A stretch of DNA of 64,000 bases from Prevotellaceae bacterium (lineage in GTDB: Bacteria; Bacteroidota; Bacteroidia; Bacteroidales; Bacteroidaceae): positions 1-64,000 of the forward strand of contig JAQYPT010000092.1 in the NCBI GenBank assembly GCA_028726625.1, written 5' to 3'. The position numbers and the translations under genes are program-made. Within the stretch, counting starts at the first letter, position 1; each line of letters starts with the position of its first letter. The notes beneath the pieces were generated by a model that worked only from the letters and a program-made list of their open reading frames with translations, searched no databases and was not told the DNA's origin. This document shows positions 48,884-58,026 of the stretch, one piece after another.

Positions 48884-49031
48884 ACGTGAGTTCGGGATAA
48901 GAAAAGCCTTAAAAAAGTTGGTAATCATCACTCAATATTTTTTTGTAATTAATTGATTCACAACTATAAATGTACAAAATGTTAGTGAGATTACCAACTT
49001 TTTTAAGGCTTTTCTTATCCCGAACTCACGT
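48884..49031. mobile_element. 148-bp element with 43-bp perfect terminal inverted repeats
   Basis: ACGTGAGTTCGGGATAAGAAAAGCCTTAAAAAAGTTGGTAATC (48884-48926) and exact reverse complement at 48989-49031. Confidence 0.85.
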
Positions 49032-49062
49032 ATTGATGATCTCAATGAATGAATATTAAACA

Positions 49063-49087
49063 AGTGGGGTGATAAAGACACCCCACT
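49063..49087. terminator. Hairpin AGTGGGGTG/CACCCCACT
   Basis: 9-bp perfect stem, 7-nt loop. Confidence 0.45.
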
Positions 49088-49092
49088 CATGT

Positions 49093-49146
49093 AAAACCGT
49101 TGGCGAAAGGAATGATGACATCATTCTTTCTTCGCCAACGGTTTTT
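49093..49146. terminator. Bidirectional-looking terminator hairpin
   Basis: AAAACCGTTGGCGAA ... TTCGCCAACGGTTTT with T/A tracts. Confidence 0.7.
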
Positions 49147-49225
49147 TATGTCATGTACCGCATGTGGACATGGGTACCGCACAACCTCATGTGTGCAAGG
49201 AATAAAAGTAAGCTGTGTGAACGGC

Positions 49226-50089
49226 TTATTTGCGACCGAAATCAGCGGGAATTTCGCCCCATTCGGCAGTTTCCCATTTAACGACAGGGTTGCGGTAAGC
49301 GTGCGTTTTCAGCCATTGTTCGGCGCGCGAGATAATCTGATAGAGTTGTTCTGTTTGTGATGTTCGCTTCAACTTTGTTTTACATTGCTTCTTCTTCACC
49401 CACAAAATGGCGTTGTAACTATCCGAATAAATGGTTTTTTGCGTGTCACCTTGTTTCCATAACAAGGCCAACGCATGCACGATAGCCAAGAACTCACCCA
49501 CGTTATTGGTGCCATGTACGGGGCCAAAGTGAAAGATTTCCGCTCCTGTCGTCAAGTCAATTCCCCGATATTCCATAGGTCCAGGATTGCCTGAACATGC
49601 CGCATCGACCGCCCATGCCGAGGCCCCCCTCTGTCCCCCCGATTGGGGGGAAGAAGCTAACGGCGTAACTACGTTGGTTTCTTGCGAATTGTTTTTTATC
49701 TGTTCTGCTTGAGACATGTGATCTAATGATTTGAGTATTTGAGAGATGACGGATGAAAGACGGTGAAGCACCTGTTCGTTTGTGAAACGTAAAACGGTAA
49801 AACCACGACTTTTTAAATCAGCTGTACGTTCGGCATCCATGAGCGGTTGATTGCCTTGTTGATGATAACCACCGTCTATTTCAACCACCAGTTTGAAACG
49901 AATGCAAGCAAAATCAGCAATATAGTTGCCGATGATATGCTGTCGTCTGAACTTACATCCTAATTGGTTTCCACGTAATGCCTCCCACAACATGCTTTCC
50001 GCCTGTGTTGAATGCGTTCTACTTCTCTTTGCAAATGCTTTCAATAACTCGTAATTCGCACAATCTGCCGTTTCATGTTTCCGTTTCAT
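49226..50089 (-). CDS. DUF559 (PDDEXK-like) domain fused to RNase HI domain
   Basis: N-terminal HSTQAESMLWEALRGNQLGCKFRRQHIIGNYIADFACIRFKLVVEIDGGYH; C-terminal AVDAACSGNPGPMEYRG ... GTNNVGEFLAIVHALAL ... IYSDSYNAI ... WGEIPADFGRK. Confidence 0.88.
   Translation of the reverse strand: MKRKHETADCANYELLKAFAKRSRTHSTQAESMLWEALRGNQLGCKFRRQHIIGNYIADFACIRFKLVVEIDGGYHQQGNQPLMDAERTADLKSRGFTVLRFTNEQVLHRLSSVISQILKSLDHMSQAEQIKNNSQETNVVTPLASSPQSGGQRGASAWAVDAACSGNPGPMEYRGIDLTTGAEIFHFGPVHGTNNVGEFLAIVHALALLWKQGDTQKTIYSDSYNAILWVKKKQCKTKLKRTSQTEQLYQIISRAEQWLKTHAYRNPVVKWETAEWGEIPADFGRK
49621..49657. repeat. GC-rich palindromic repeat at DUF559/RNase H junction
   Basis: aggccccccTCTGTCCCCCCgattGGGGGGaagaagc, translated in frame as the linker ASSPQSGGQRGA. 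Confidence 0.7.
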
Positions 50090-50220
50090 ATCATACGGTA
50101 AACTTACATTAAAGCCGAAAATGTATCTCCCTCTATATATAATAAGGTGGATTATCGGCATCAGCAAGCGAGAGTTGAGCGATCAACATCCGTCAAGAAG
50201 ATGGGCAAACAAGGTAATTT

Positions 50221-50261
50221 CCTTCTCCCTCCCCTACTGGGGAGGGCGGGGAGGGGCTTCC
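50221..50261. repeat. GC-rich palindromic repeat upstream of DUF559
   Basis: ccttctCCCTCCCCtactGGGGAGGGcggggaggggcttcc. Confidence 0.7.
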
Positions 50262-52082
50262 TTACATCCTCTCAGGAACCTCTATACCAAGCAGTAGCAT
50301 GCCGTTCTTGATAATCTTTGCCACGTTGTTGGCCAGCACCAACCGGGTGAGTTTCTCCTCTTGTGTGTCGGCGTTCAGAATGCTGTAGTCGTGGTAGAAC
50401 TGGTTGAAGTCTTTGGTCAACTCGTAACAGTAGTTGGCAATGCCGCTCGGACTGTAATCCGTTGCAGCCTGTTCTATCACCGCACCGAAGTCGTTCATCT
50501 TCTGTATCAATGCAATTTCCTTGTCGTTCAGTGGCGCATCGCTGGGCAGTTGCGCGGGCAGTGCCATGCCCTCTGCTGCCGCTTTGCGCATGATGGAACG
50601 GATGCGGGCGTAAGTATATTGGATGAACGGCCCCGTGTTGCCATTGAAGTCGATAGACTCTTCGGGGTTGAACAACATGTTTTTGCGGGCATCTACCTTT
50701 AAAATGAAGTATTTCAGTGCGCCCAATCCAACCACGCGGGCAATCTCACGCCTCTCTTCCTCGCTCATGTCCTTGAACTTACCCAGTTCATCACTGGTCT
50801 TGCGGGCATCGTCTATCATGGTGGCTATCAACTCATCGGCATCCACCACCGTGCCTTCGCGGCTCTTCATCTTGCCGTTTGGCAATTCAACCATGCCGTA
50901 TGAGAAGTGTACCAACTCCTTACCCCACTTGAATCCCAAGCGGTCGAGCAAGATGGAAAGCACCTGAAAATGATAATTTTGCTCGTTTCCGACCACATAT
51001 ATCATTTTGTCGATGGGGAAATCCTTAAACCGCATGTCAGCCGTTCCGATGTCTTGCGTCATGTACACGCTGGTGCCGTCAGAACGAAGCAACAGCTTTT
51101 GGTCCAAACCCTCTTGTGTCAAGTCTGCCCATACGCTGTTGTCATCCTTTCGGAAGAAAAGACCTTTCTCCAGTCCTTCTTCTACCTTAGCCTTTCCCTC
51201 GAGGTAAGTATCTGATTCATAATATATCTTGTCAAAGCTCACGCCCAACGTCTTGTACGTCTCATCAAAGCCGGCGTAAACCCAATTGTTCATTTTTTGC
51301 CACAAAGCACGCACCTCTTCATCGCCCTGTTCCCACTTTACGAGCATTTGGCGCGCCTCTTTCATCAGCGGAGCCTCTTCTTTTGCCTTGTTCTCGGCGG
51401 CCTCTTCGTCCAGACCCTCGTCTGTCATGAACTTGTTTTTCAGCTCTGCCACTTCGGCCCTGTAGTGCTTGTCAAACGCCACATAGTAATCGCCGATGAG
51501 GTGATCGCCTTTCTTTCCGCTCGATTCGGGTGTCTCCCCGTTGCCCCATTTCAGCCATGCCAGCATCGACTTGCAAATATGAATGCCTCGGTCGTTCACG
51601 ATGTTGGTCTTCACCACCTTGTTGCCATTGGCCTCCATGATTTGCGCCAACGACCATCCCAACAAGTTGTTGCGAACATGACCCAAGTGAAGTGGCTTGT
51701 TGGTGTTAGGCGATGAATATTCAATCATCACCAAGGGCGATTGGTCTGTAACGGGTTTCTCTCCGAATTTCTCATCCGCATGCATGTCATTGAGCAATCC
51801 CACCCACGCCTCTTTGGCGATGTTCAGGTTCAAGAAGCCCTTTACGACGTTGAAACCAGCTACGGCCGAACAGTCTCGCACCAGCAACTCGCCAATGGCT
51901 TGGGCCGTGTCTTCGGGTTTCTGGCGTGACATTTTCAAGAAAGGAAACACCACTAAGGTGAGGTTTCCTTCAAAGTTGCTTTTCGTCTTCTGTAACTGTA
52001 CCATCGACAAGGGTACATCTTGTCCGTAGAGTTCTTTCACAGAAGCAGTGACAGAACTGGCTATTTGGTTCTCAATTTTCAT
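50262..52082 (-). CDS. argS: Arginyl-tRNA synthetase
   Basis: MIEYSSPNTNKPLHLGHVRNNLLGWSLAQIMEANG; C-terminal anticodon-binding domain. Confidence 0.97.
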   Translation of the reverse strand: MKIENQIASSVTASVKELYGQDVPLSMVQLQKTKSNFEGNLTLVVFPFLKMSRQKPEDTAQAIGELLVRDCSAVAGFNVVKGFLNLNIAKEAWVGLLNDMHADEKFGEKPVTDQSPLVMIEYSSPNTNKPLHLGHVRNNLLGWSLAQIMEANGNKVVKTNIVNDRGIHICKSMLAWLKWGNGETPESSGKKGDHLIGDYYVAFDKHYRAEVAELKNKFMTDEGLDEEAAENKAKEEAPLMKEARQMLVKWEQGDEEVRALWQKMNNWVYAGFDETYKTLGVSFDKIYYESDTYLEGKAKVEEGLEKGLFFRKDDNSVWADLTQEGLDQKLLLRSDGTSVYMTQDIGTADMRFKDFPIDKMIYVVGNEQNYHFQVLSILLDRLGFKWGKELVHFSYGMVELPNGKMKSREGTVVDADELIATMIDDARKTSDELGKFKDMSEEERREIARVVGLGALKYFILKVDARKNMLFNPEESIDFNGNTGPFIQYTYARIRSIMRKAAAEGMALPAQLPSDAPLNDKEIALIQKMNDFGAVIEQAATDYSPSGIANYCYELTKDFNQFYHDYSILNADTQEEKLTRLVLANNVAKIIKNGMLLLGIEVPERM

Positions 52083-52434
52083 GCTAATAAAAAATAAAAT
52101 TTACTGACACTGAAACAATCTTCATGCTTAAAAAGCATACCTATCAACGTTTTTGATGCTTTATCAATAGAAGATTTATGCCCTGCAAAGGTACAACATT
52201 TAATTCAAAACAATTGGGTTACCGCTGTTTTTTATCCCAGCTTCCACTCTCATCTCTTAAAATACAGTCAGTAGATGGTCGTACACCATGCACTATCCGC
52301 TATCGATTCTTCTACCCAACGTTTGGCATGGCGAAGATACAAATAATCATCATCGAAGCAATCCCTCCTTTTGGGTGAACATTCTGCTTCATGCAATCAG
52401 ATTATTTTTATCGTATATCAGCCGTAAATACAGC

Positions 52435-52950
52435 TCAAGGCATTTCTACTACCACTGCTTTTCCTGTAAACTGGTATGGCTCGGTTGTGAGAATAGAATT
52501 GTATTTCTCCACTTTTCTGCCATTGATATCGATGTCCTCGAGGGCAAAAATAAAGGTTGTGGTGTTCTTTTCGCTTTCTCCTTTGCAAGCGACAGAAACC
52601 TTTGTTTTGTAGTCTTTACGGCAAATGACATTGAAATCGATAGCCCCACTGCTGTTTACCGAACGAACATTTTTGCTCCCGTCGAACGCGAAAGGAAGGT
52701 CATTACTCAGTTGGTGCGCACGCCCATCTATATATAAGGTGATGTTTCCCTCAACAGGTAACAAAAAACGTTGGTAGTTTGAAAAGTCAGAAAAAGTACT
52801 TTCCGTGAGGTGAATCACCGCTGACGATATTCGCAGGTTGAAGTTTCTCTCTGCAAGACTACTGTCGAGAGGAAGGATGAACAGCTCTCTTGTGATGCCG
52901 CCGCTCCATTGGTTTACCTTATAATCTGACTGTTGAATAATTTTGAACAT
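52435..52950 (-). CDS. HutD/Ves family protein
   Basis: WSGGITRELFILP ... RISSAVIHLTESTFSDFSNYQRFLLPVEGNITL; start trimmed to MFKIIQQSDYK. Confidence 0.85.
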   Translation of the reverse strand: MFKIIQQSDYKVNQWSGGITRELFILPLDSSLAERNFNLRISSAVIHLTESTFSDFSNYQRFLLPVEGNITLYIDGRAHQLSNDLPFAFDGSKNVRSVNSSGAIDFNVICRKDYKTKVSVACKGESEKNTTTFIFALEDIDINGRKVEKYNSILTTEPYQFTGKAVVVEMP

Positions 52951-53375
52951 CTTTGGTTGGTTTTGTTGATAGAAGAATGGCTTTGTCCCAATGTTGAAGT
53001 GCAAGCCACCTTCCCAATGAACGATGTGGCGAAGATACAAATAAAAGGGAAAGGTACGCAAGCTTTTCGATGATTTTTATACGATGACGAAGAACTACTC
53101 GTTGACGATAGGTTCCTCGATGCGCCAGGAGTGTTCGGTGTATAGGTGCTTTTTGTTTTTGGATTAAACGCAACGTTCTTCCGTGAAATGTCTGCGCTCG
53201 CAACGCGTTTTTAACACAAATGCTGGGCGTTTTTTCAACCAACTCGTTCGTGTGTCGTAAATAGGCTCATTATGAGAGGAGGTTATTATTTGCTTGATTA
53301 CCATAGATTTATAGAATTTTTAACCCTAAGTCGAAATCAAAAAGCAATGAGTTTGTGCCCAAAAGCTCTTCACTA

Positions 53376-53462
53376 TGATGCAAATAGGGCGGTTATAGCA
53401 TGCATATTGAGTGGTTAAAGCATGCAACTTGGAGGGCAAAAGCATGTTGATTGCCCATTTAC
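53376..53462. repeat. Degenerate ~22-bp tandem array with GCATGC core
   Basis: AGCATG at 53398, 53419, 53441 (spacing 21 and 22) plus ATGATGC at 53376. Confidence 0.55.
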
Positions 53463-53879
53463 TGCATGTGAATAGGGTACAAGAGGCTGAGTTTAAGACT
53501 TTAAATGCCTTCAAAATCTCCTCTTTTTGTCTATTTCCCGATTTTATTTTGTCAAAGAAAAAGAATTGATTTAACAAACTAAAGGTTTATTAACAAACGG
53601 GGCAGAAGAAGCCCTGCGCATGTTTAAAAATCCCACATCCCACCCTCATCTCAAAGAATACAGTCAGTTGACGGTCGTGCTACGTGCTCTTTACGCCGTG
53701 CATTCGTATGCTGATGTGCTGAACCTGCACCGTGACTTGATTCATAATAGAATCATGCTGTTGGTTCCGAACAGCGCAAGTGATCATACTTTTCTTTTTC
53801 AACTCGCCCTGTATTGCGAGACTACGCCCATAAAATGTCATTGCGCAACCCGCGGGTTGCGATTGTCGTTGGTGCGACT

Positions 53880-54332
53880 TTATACCAAGTCTACCTCAAA
53901 ATTGGTGGCCTGAATTTGCATGTCCAGCTTGCGCAACTCCTGTGAAAAGTGGTCAATCTGCTTGTTTAGTGCCTTGATGTCGATTGTTGAAACGTATTTA
54001 ATCTCGGTACGCGAATAGCGGTCTTGAGTCTGAGTTGCAGCGTTAAAAGCCTCTCTGAGAATGCCAATGCGCTTGGTCAGCATGTCGCGTTCGGCCATCA
54101 TGGCGGTCAGGGTGCGTCCATTGCGCTCTGTCTTCAGGTTGGTGATGTTGATTTTCAGAATCAGTTCCTCGAGCTGTTTCAAGCATTCGTCCAACACTTT
54201 GAGCAGCTCTTCCGGCTGCTCGGCAGGCTCGTCGCCCTCCTGGATTTTCACGTTTTGCGTCAGTCGACTGCTCAATTGATCAATCTTCTTCTGCAAATCT
54301 TTTCTCAAACTTAATGCTTCTGCCAGTTTCAT
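53880..54332 (-). CDS. DIP1984 family protein
   Basis: MKLAEALSLRKDLQKKIDQLSSRLTQNVKIQEGDEPAE ... INITNLKTERNGRTLTAMMAERD. Confidence 0.9.
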   Translation of the reverse strand: MKLAEALSLRKDLQKKIDQLSSRLTQNVKIQEGDEPAEQPEELLKVLDECLKQLEELILKINITNLKTERNGRTLTAMMAERDMLTKRIGILREAFNAATQTQDRYSRTEIKYVSTIDIKALNKQIDHFSQELRKLDMQIQATNFEVDLV

Positions 54333-54358
54333 GATGATATATTTTTATTGATTTTTGT

Positions 54359-54922
54359 TCATTTGTTTGGTTTCTTGCCTACGTTTGTCCATCCCATTTC
54401 GCTGGCTCTTTCCAGGAAAATGCGCAAACCTTGGCGGATAGAACGCAGTCCGAACTGCTCGGTTCGAATCTCATTTAGTGGCAACCACAAGGCTGCATCG
54501 GCGTCGTCACCAGCTTTCAGAGTAGACGTGTCGCTCACTTCGCAACGGAAAAAAATGTCGAGCGTAGGGATATCCAGTCCGCTGTAGCGGTACTTGTTGG
54601 GCAGACTGAACACATATTCCGCGCGGTCTACCTGCAAATTTGTTTCCTCTTTCACCTCCCTGATGATGCCTTCTTCGCCCGTTTCGTTTGCATCGGTAAA
54701 TCCACCGGGAAGGTCCAGCGTTCCTTTTCCGGGCTCTTTTCCTCGCTTCTCAACCAACAATTCGCCACGCTCGTTGAGAATGAAGGCCACGTTGGCGGCG
54801 CTTGGGTTCATGAAATACACGAAGTTGCAGTTCTCACATCGTTTGCTTTTCTCGTTATTTTCCACGAAGTGTTGGCTTCCACACACTGGGCAGAACTTGA
54901 ATTTTTCCAATAAATGTATCAT
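54359..54922 (-). CDS. NUDIX hydrolase with zinc-ribbon N-terminus
   Basis: CPVCGSQHF ... CENCNF; Nudix box GGFTDANETGEEGIIREVKEETNL. Confidence 0.93.
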   Translation of the reverse strand: MIHLLEKFKFCPVCGSQHFVENNEKSKRCENCNFVYFMNPSAANVAFILNERGELLVEKRGKEPGKGTLDLPGGFTDANETGEEGIIREVKEETNLQVDRAEYVFSLPNKYRYSGLDIPTLDIFFRCEVSDTSTLKAGDDADAALWLPLNEIRTEQFGLRSIRQGLRIFLERASEMGWTNVGKKPNK

Positions 54923-55106
54923 AGTTAGTCATTCTTATCTTGTTGGACACTATCCAAATACAAATTTAGACAGAATATTTGAATTAGAAGTCTGTTTTGA
55001 TGAAAATCGAGAAAGGACGTTGATTTGCCCCCGCATATTGTGCATTGCAGGTAAAAAACATCCGTTTACTTGGGTGAACCGCCATTTTTATATAATTTTG
55101 CACCAA

Positions 55107-56339
55107 ATGGTATTGAACTATATTTGGGTTTCATTTTTCATCCTTGCCTTTGTCATCGCTTTGGCGAGAATGGTTTTCATGGGTGACATGGAGGTGTTTC
55201 CGGCCATGATGAATTCCACGTTTGACTCGTCCAAGACGGCTTTCGAGATTTCGTTGGGACTGACGGGCGTGCTTTCCTTATGGCTCGGCATCATGAAGAT
55301 AGGCGAGCGAGGAGGCGTCATCAACGTCTTGGCACGCATGCTTTCACCCGTTTTCTCTAAATTGTTTCCCGACATACCGAAGGGACATCCCGTCACGGGG
55401 AGCATCTTTATGAACATGGCGGCCAACATGTTAGGGCTTGACAATGCCGCCACGCCGTTAGGATTGAAGGCCATGGAACAGCTACAGGAGCTGAACACCA
55501 GGAAGGATACCGCCACCAATCCGATGATTATGTTCCTGGTTCTCAACACTTCGGGACTGACTTTGATACCCGTGAGCATCATGGTGTACCGCTCACAGCT
55601 GGGAGCTGCGCAGCCCACCGACATCTTCATCCCCATTCTGCTGGCTACTTTTTTCTCTACCTTGGCAGGTCTTATCATCACATCTATCTATCAGAAGATC
55701 AACCTGCTCAACAAGGTGATGGTGCTCACTCTTGGTGGGATGGCGGTCATTGTGGCGCTCATCATCTGGGGATTCGGGCAGATGAGCAAGGACACGATGA
55801 ACGTGGTGAGCACCAGCGTGGCCAACATCTTGCTCATGACCATCATCGTGCTGTTCATCTTCGCTGGTTTGCGCAAGAAAGTGAATGTCTACGACGCCTT
55901 TATCGAAGGGGCGAAAGACGGGTTTACCACGGCTGTGCGCATCATACCTTATTTAGTAGCCATCCTCGTGGGCATCGGTGTGTTCCGTGCATCGGGGGCC
56001 ATGGACATGTTGGTCGACGGCATTGGATGGTGTGTGTCGGCAGTAGGAGGCGACAGTCAGTTTGTGGGTGCCTTGCCAACCGCCCTCATGAAGCCGCTCT
56101 CGGGCAGTGGCGCGCGCGGCATGATGGTCGACGCGATGACCACGTATGGTGCCGATTCGTTCGTTGGTCGCTTGAGTTGCATCTTCCAAGGCTCCACCGA
56201 CACCACCTTTTATATATTGGCTGTCTACTTCGGCAGTGTCAACATCCGTTACACACGTCATGCCGTGGCGTGCGGATTGCTGGCCGATTTGGCGGGTGTT
56301 GTGGCGGCAATAGCCATCGCGTACATGTTTTTTGGATAG
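55107..56339 (+). CDS. Nucleoside recognition domain protein (SpmA-SpmB-like fusion)
   Basis: MNMAANMLGLDNAATPLGLKAMEQLQELN; PLSGSGARGMMVDAM...GADSFVGRLSCIFQGSTDTTFYILAVYFGS. Confidence 0.9.
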   Translation: MVLNYIWVSFFILAFVIALARMVFMGDMEVFPAMMNSTFDSSKTAFEISLGLTGVLSLWLGIMKIGERGGVINVLARMLSPVFSKLFPDIPKGHPVTGSIFMNMAANMLGLDNAATPLGLKAMEQLQELNTRKDTATNPMIMFLVLNTSGLTLIPVSIMVYRSQLGAAQPTDIFIPILLATFFSTLAGLIITSIYQKINLLNKVMVLTLGGMAVIVALIIWGFGQMSKDTMNVVSTSVANILLMTIIVLFIFAGLRKKVNVYDAFIEGAKDGFTTAVRIIPYLVAILVGIGVFRASGAMDMLVDGIGWCVSAVGGDSQFVGALPTALMKPLSGSGARGMMVDAMTTYGADSFVGRLSCIFQGSTDTTFYILAVYFGSVNIRYTRHAVACGLLADLAGVVAAIAIAYMFFG

Positions 56340-56340
56340 G

Positions 56341-56491
56341 AGCCTCTCCCCCTGCCCCTCCCCGAAAGGGAGGGGAGTGGTTAGCTGTATTGTGTTGTAT
56401 TATGTAATGGGACTATCAATTTGTGAGCTTGTCAATTAATCCAACTATCTATTCCCCTCCCTTTTGGGGAGGGGTTAAGGGGTGGGGCTTT
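56341..56491. repeat. Inverted pair of GC-rich palindromic repeats (BIME-like)
   Basis: CCCCTCCCCgaaaGGGAGGGG at left and CCCCTCCCttttGGGGAGGGG at right; outer sequences also complementary in part. Confidence 0.7.
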
Positions 56492-56517
56492 AATTTGTAA
56501 ACTATATTATCTCAACT

Positions 56518-58011
56518 ATGTCGAATCTAAAGTCATTGGTTAAGGATACAGCCATTTATGGACTGAGCAGCATTGTCGGTCGTTTTCTCAACTACCTGCT
56601 CACTCCCCTGTACACCATCAAGCTGGCATCGGCCAGCGGCGAGTATGGCATCATGACCAACATGTATGCCGTGACGGCTCTGATACTCGTGATATTGACA
56701 TTCGGATTGGAAACTACCTTTTTCCGTTTTGCCAACAAGTCGGGCGAAGACCCGCGCAAGGTCTATTCCACCACGCTGATTGCCGTTGGCTCTGGCGCGC
56801 TGAGTTTCTTCCTGTTGGTGCTGATGTTCTTGTCGCCAATTGCCTCGTTCATGGGCTATGCCGACAATCCATCGTATATTTGGGTCATGGCACTCACGGT
56901 GGCTATCGATTCGTTCCTGTGCATTCCGTTCGATTACCTGCGTTTTAAGAACCGCCCTATCAAGTTTGCATCTCTCAAAGTATTCATTATTGTTCTGAAT
57001 ATTTCGCTCAACTTGGTTTATTATCTCTTGCTGCCCGCACTCTATGAGCGTCATCCAGAGGCGGTGGGAATGGTCTACAGTCCATCTGTTGGCGTGGGCT
57101 ATGCGTTCTACATCAACCTGGCTTGCTCGGCGCTCACTGTTCCTTTGTTGTGGAAAGAGCTGACTTGCGTGAGCTATGTCTTCGACAAGAAGCTGATGAG
57201 GCGCATGCTCTCGTACAGTTGGCCCATCCTTGTGCTGGGATTGGCGGGCATCCTGAACCAGACAGCCGACAAGATATTGTTTCCACATATTTATCAAGGA
57301 GCCGACAGTTTGGCCCAACTTGGCATCTATGGGGCCGCCAGTAAGATAGCTATGATTATGGCTATGATTACACAAGCCTTTCGCTTTGCCTACGAACCCT
57401 TTGTCTTTGGCAAAGCAGAGGAACGCGACAATCGCGAAACCTACGCCAAAGCCATGAAATATTTCATCATTTTCACCTTGCTGGCCTTCCTTGTTGTGGT
57501 GGGCTATATGGACATCTTGCGCTATCTCATCGGTAAGGATTACTGGGAAGGGCTGCGTGTGGTGCCCATCGTCATGGCCGCCGAAATCATGATGGGCGTT
57601 TATTTCAACCTCTCATTCTGGTACAAACTCATCGACAAGACCATCTGGGGAGCGTATTTCTCGGGCATTGGTTGCGCCGTACTCATTGCCATCAACGTCA
57701 TCTTTGTGCCCCGTTACGGCTACATAGCCTGCGCATGGGCTGGCTTTGCGGGCTACGGCGTGGCTATGATTCTGTCGTATATTGTCGGACAGAAGATGTA
57801 TCCCATCCGCTATCCCATGCGCAACATCCTCACCTATGTGGCGTTGGCAGGGGCCTGCTTCTTTGTTATGACAATCTTTAATGATGTACTTACCACAGCA
57901 GGTGCGCTGGCTGTCAACACACTGCTCATTGCGTTGTTTGTGGCTTACATCATCAAGTTTGACTTCCCATTGCGCCAATTGCCCATCATAGGCAAATATT
58001 TCAGAAAATAA
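56518..58011 (+). CDS. Polysaccharide biosynthesis/flippase protein (MATE/Wzx-like)
   Basis: DTAIYGLSSIVGRFLNYLLTPLYT; multi-TM. Confidence 0.9.
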   Translation: MSNLKSLVKDTAIYGLSSIVGRFLNYLLTPLYTIKLASASGEYGIMTNMYAVTALILVILTFGLETTFFRFANKSGEDPRKVYSTTLIAVGSGALSFFLLVLMFLSPIASFMGYADNPSYIWVMALTVAIDSFLCIPFDYLRFKNRPIKFASLKVFIIVLNISLNLVYYLLLPALYERHPEAVGMVYSPSVGVGYAFYINLACSALTVPLLWKELTCVSYVFDKKLMRRMLSYSWPILVLGLAGILNQTADKILFPHIYQGADSLAQLGIYGAASKIAMIMAMITQAFRFAYEPFVFGKAEERDNRETYAKAMKYFIIFTLLAFLVVVGYMDILRYLIGKDYWEGLRVVPIVMAAEIMMGVYFNLSFWYKLIDKTIWGAYFSGIGCAVLIAINVIFVPRYGYIACAWAGFAGYGVAMILSYIVGQKMYPIRYPMRNILTYVALAGACFFVMTIFNDVLTTAGALAVNTLLIALFVAYIIKFDFPLRQLPIIGKYFRK

Positions 58012-58026
58012 ATCAATCACAATAAT

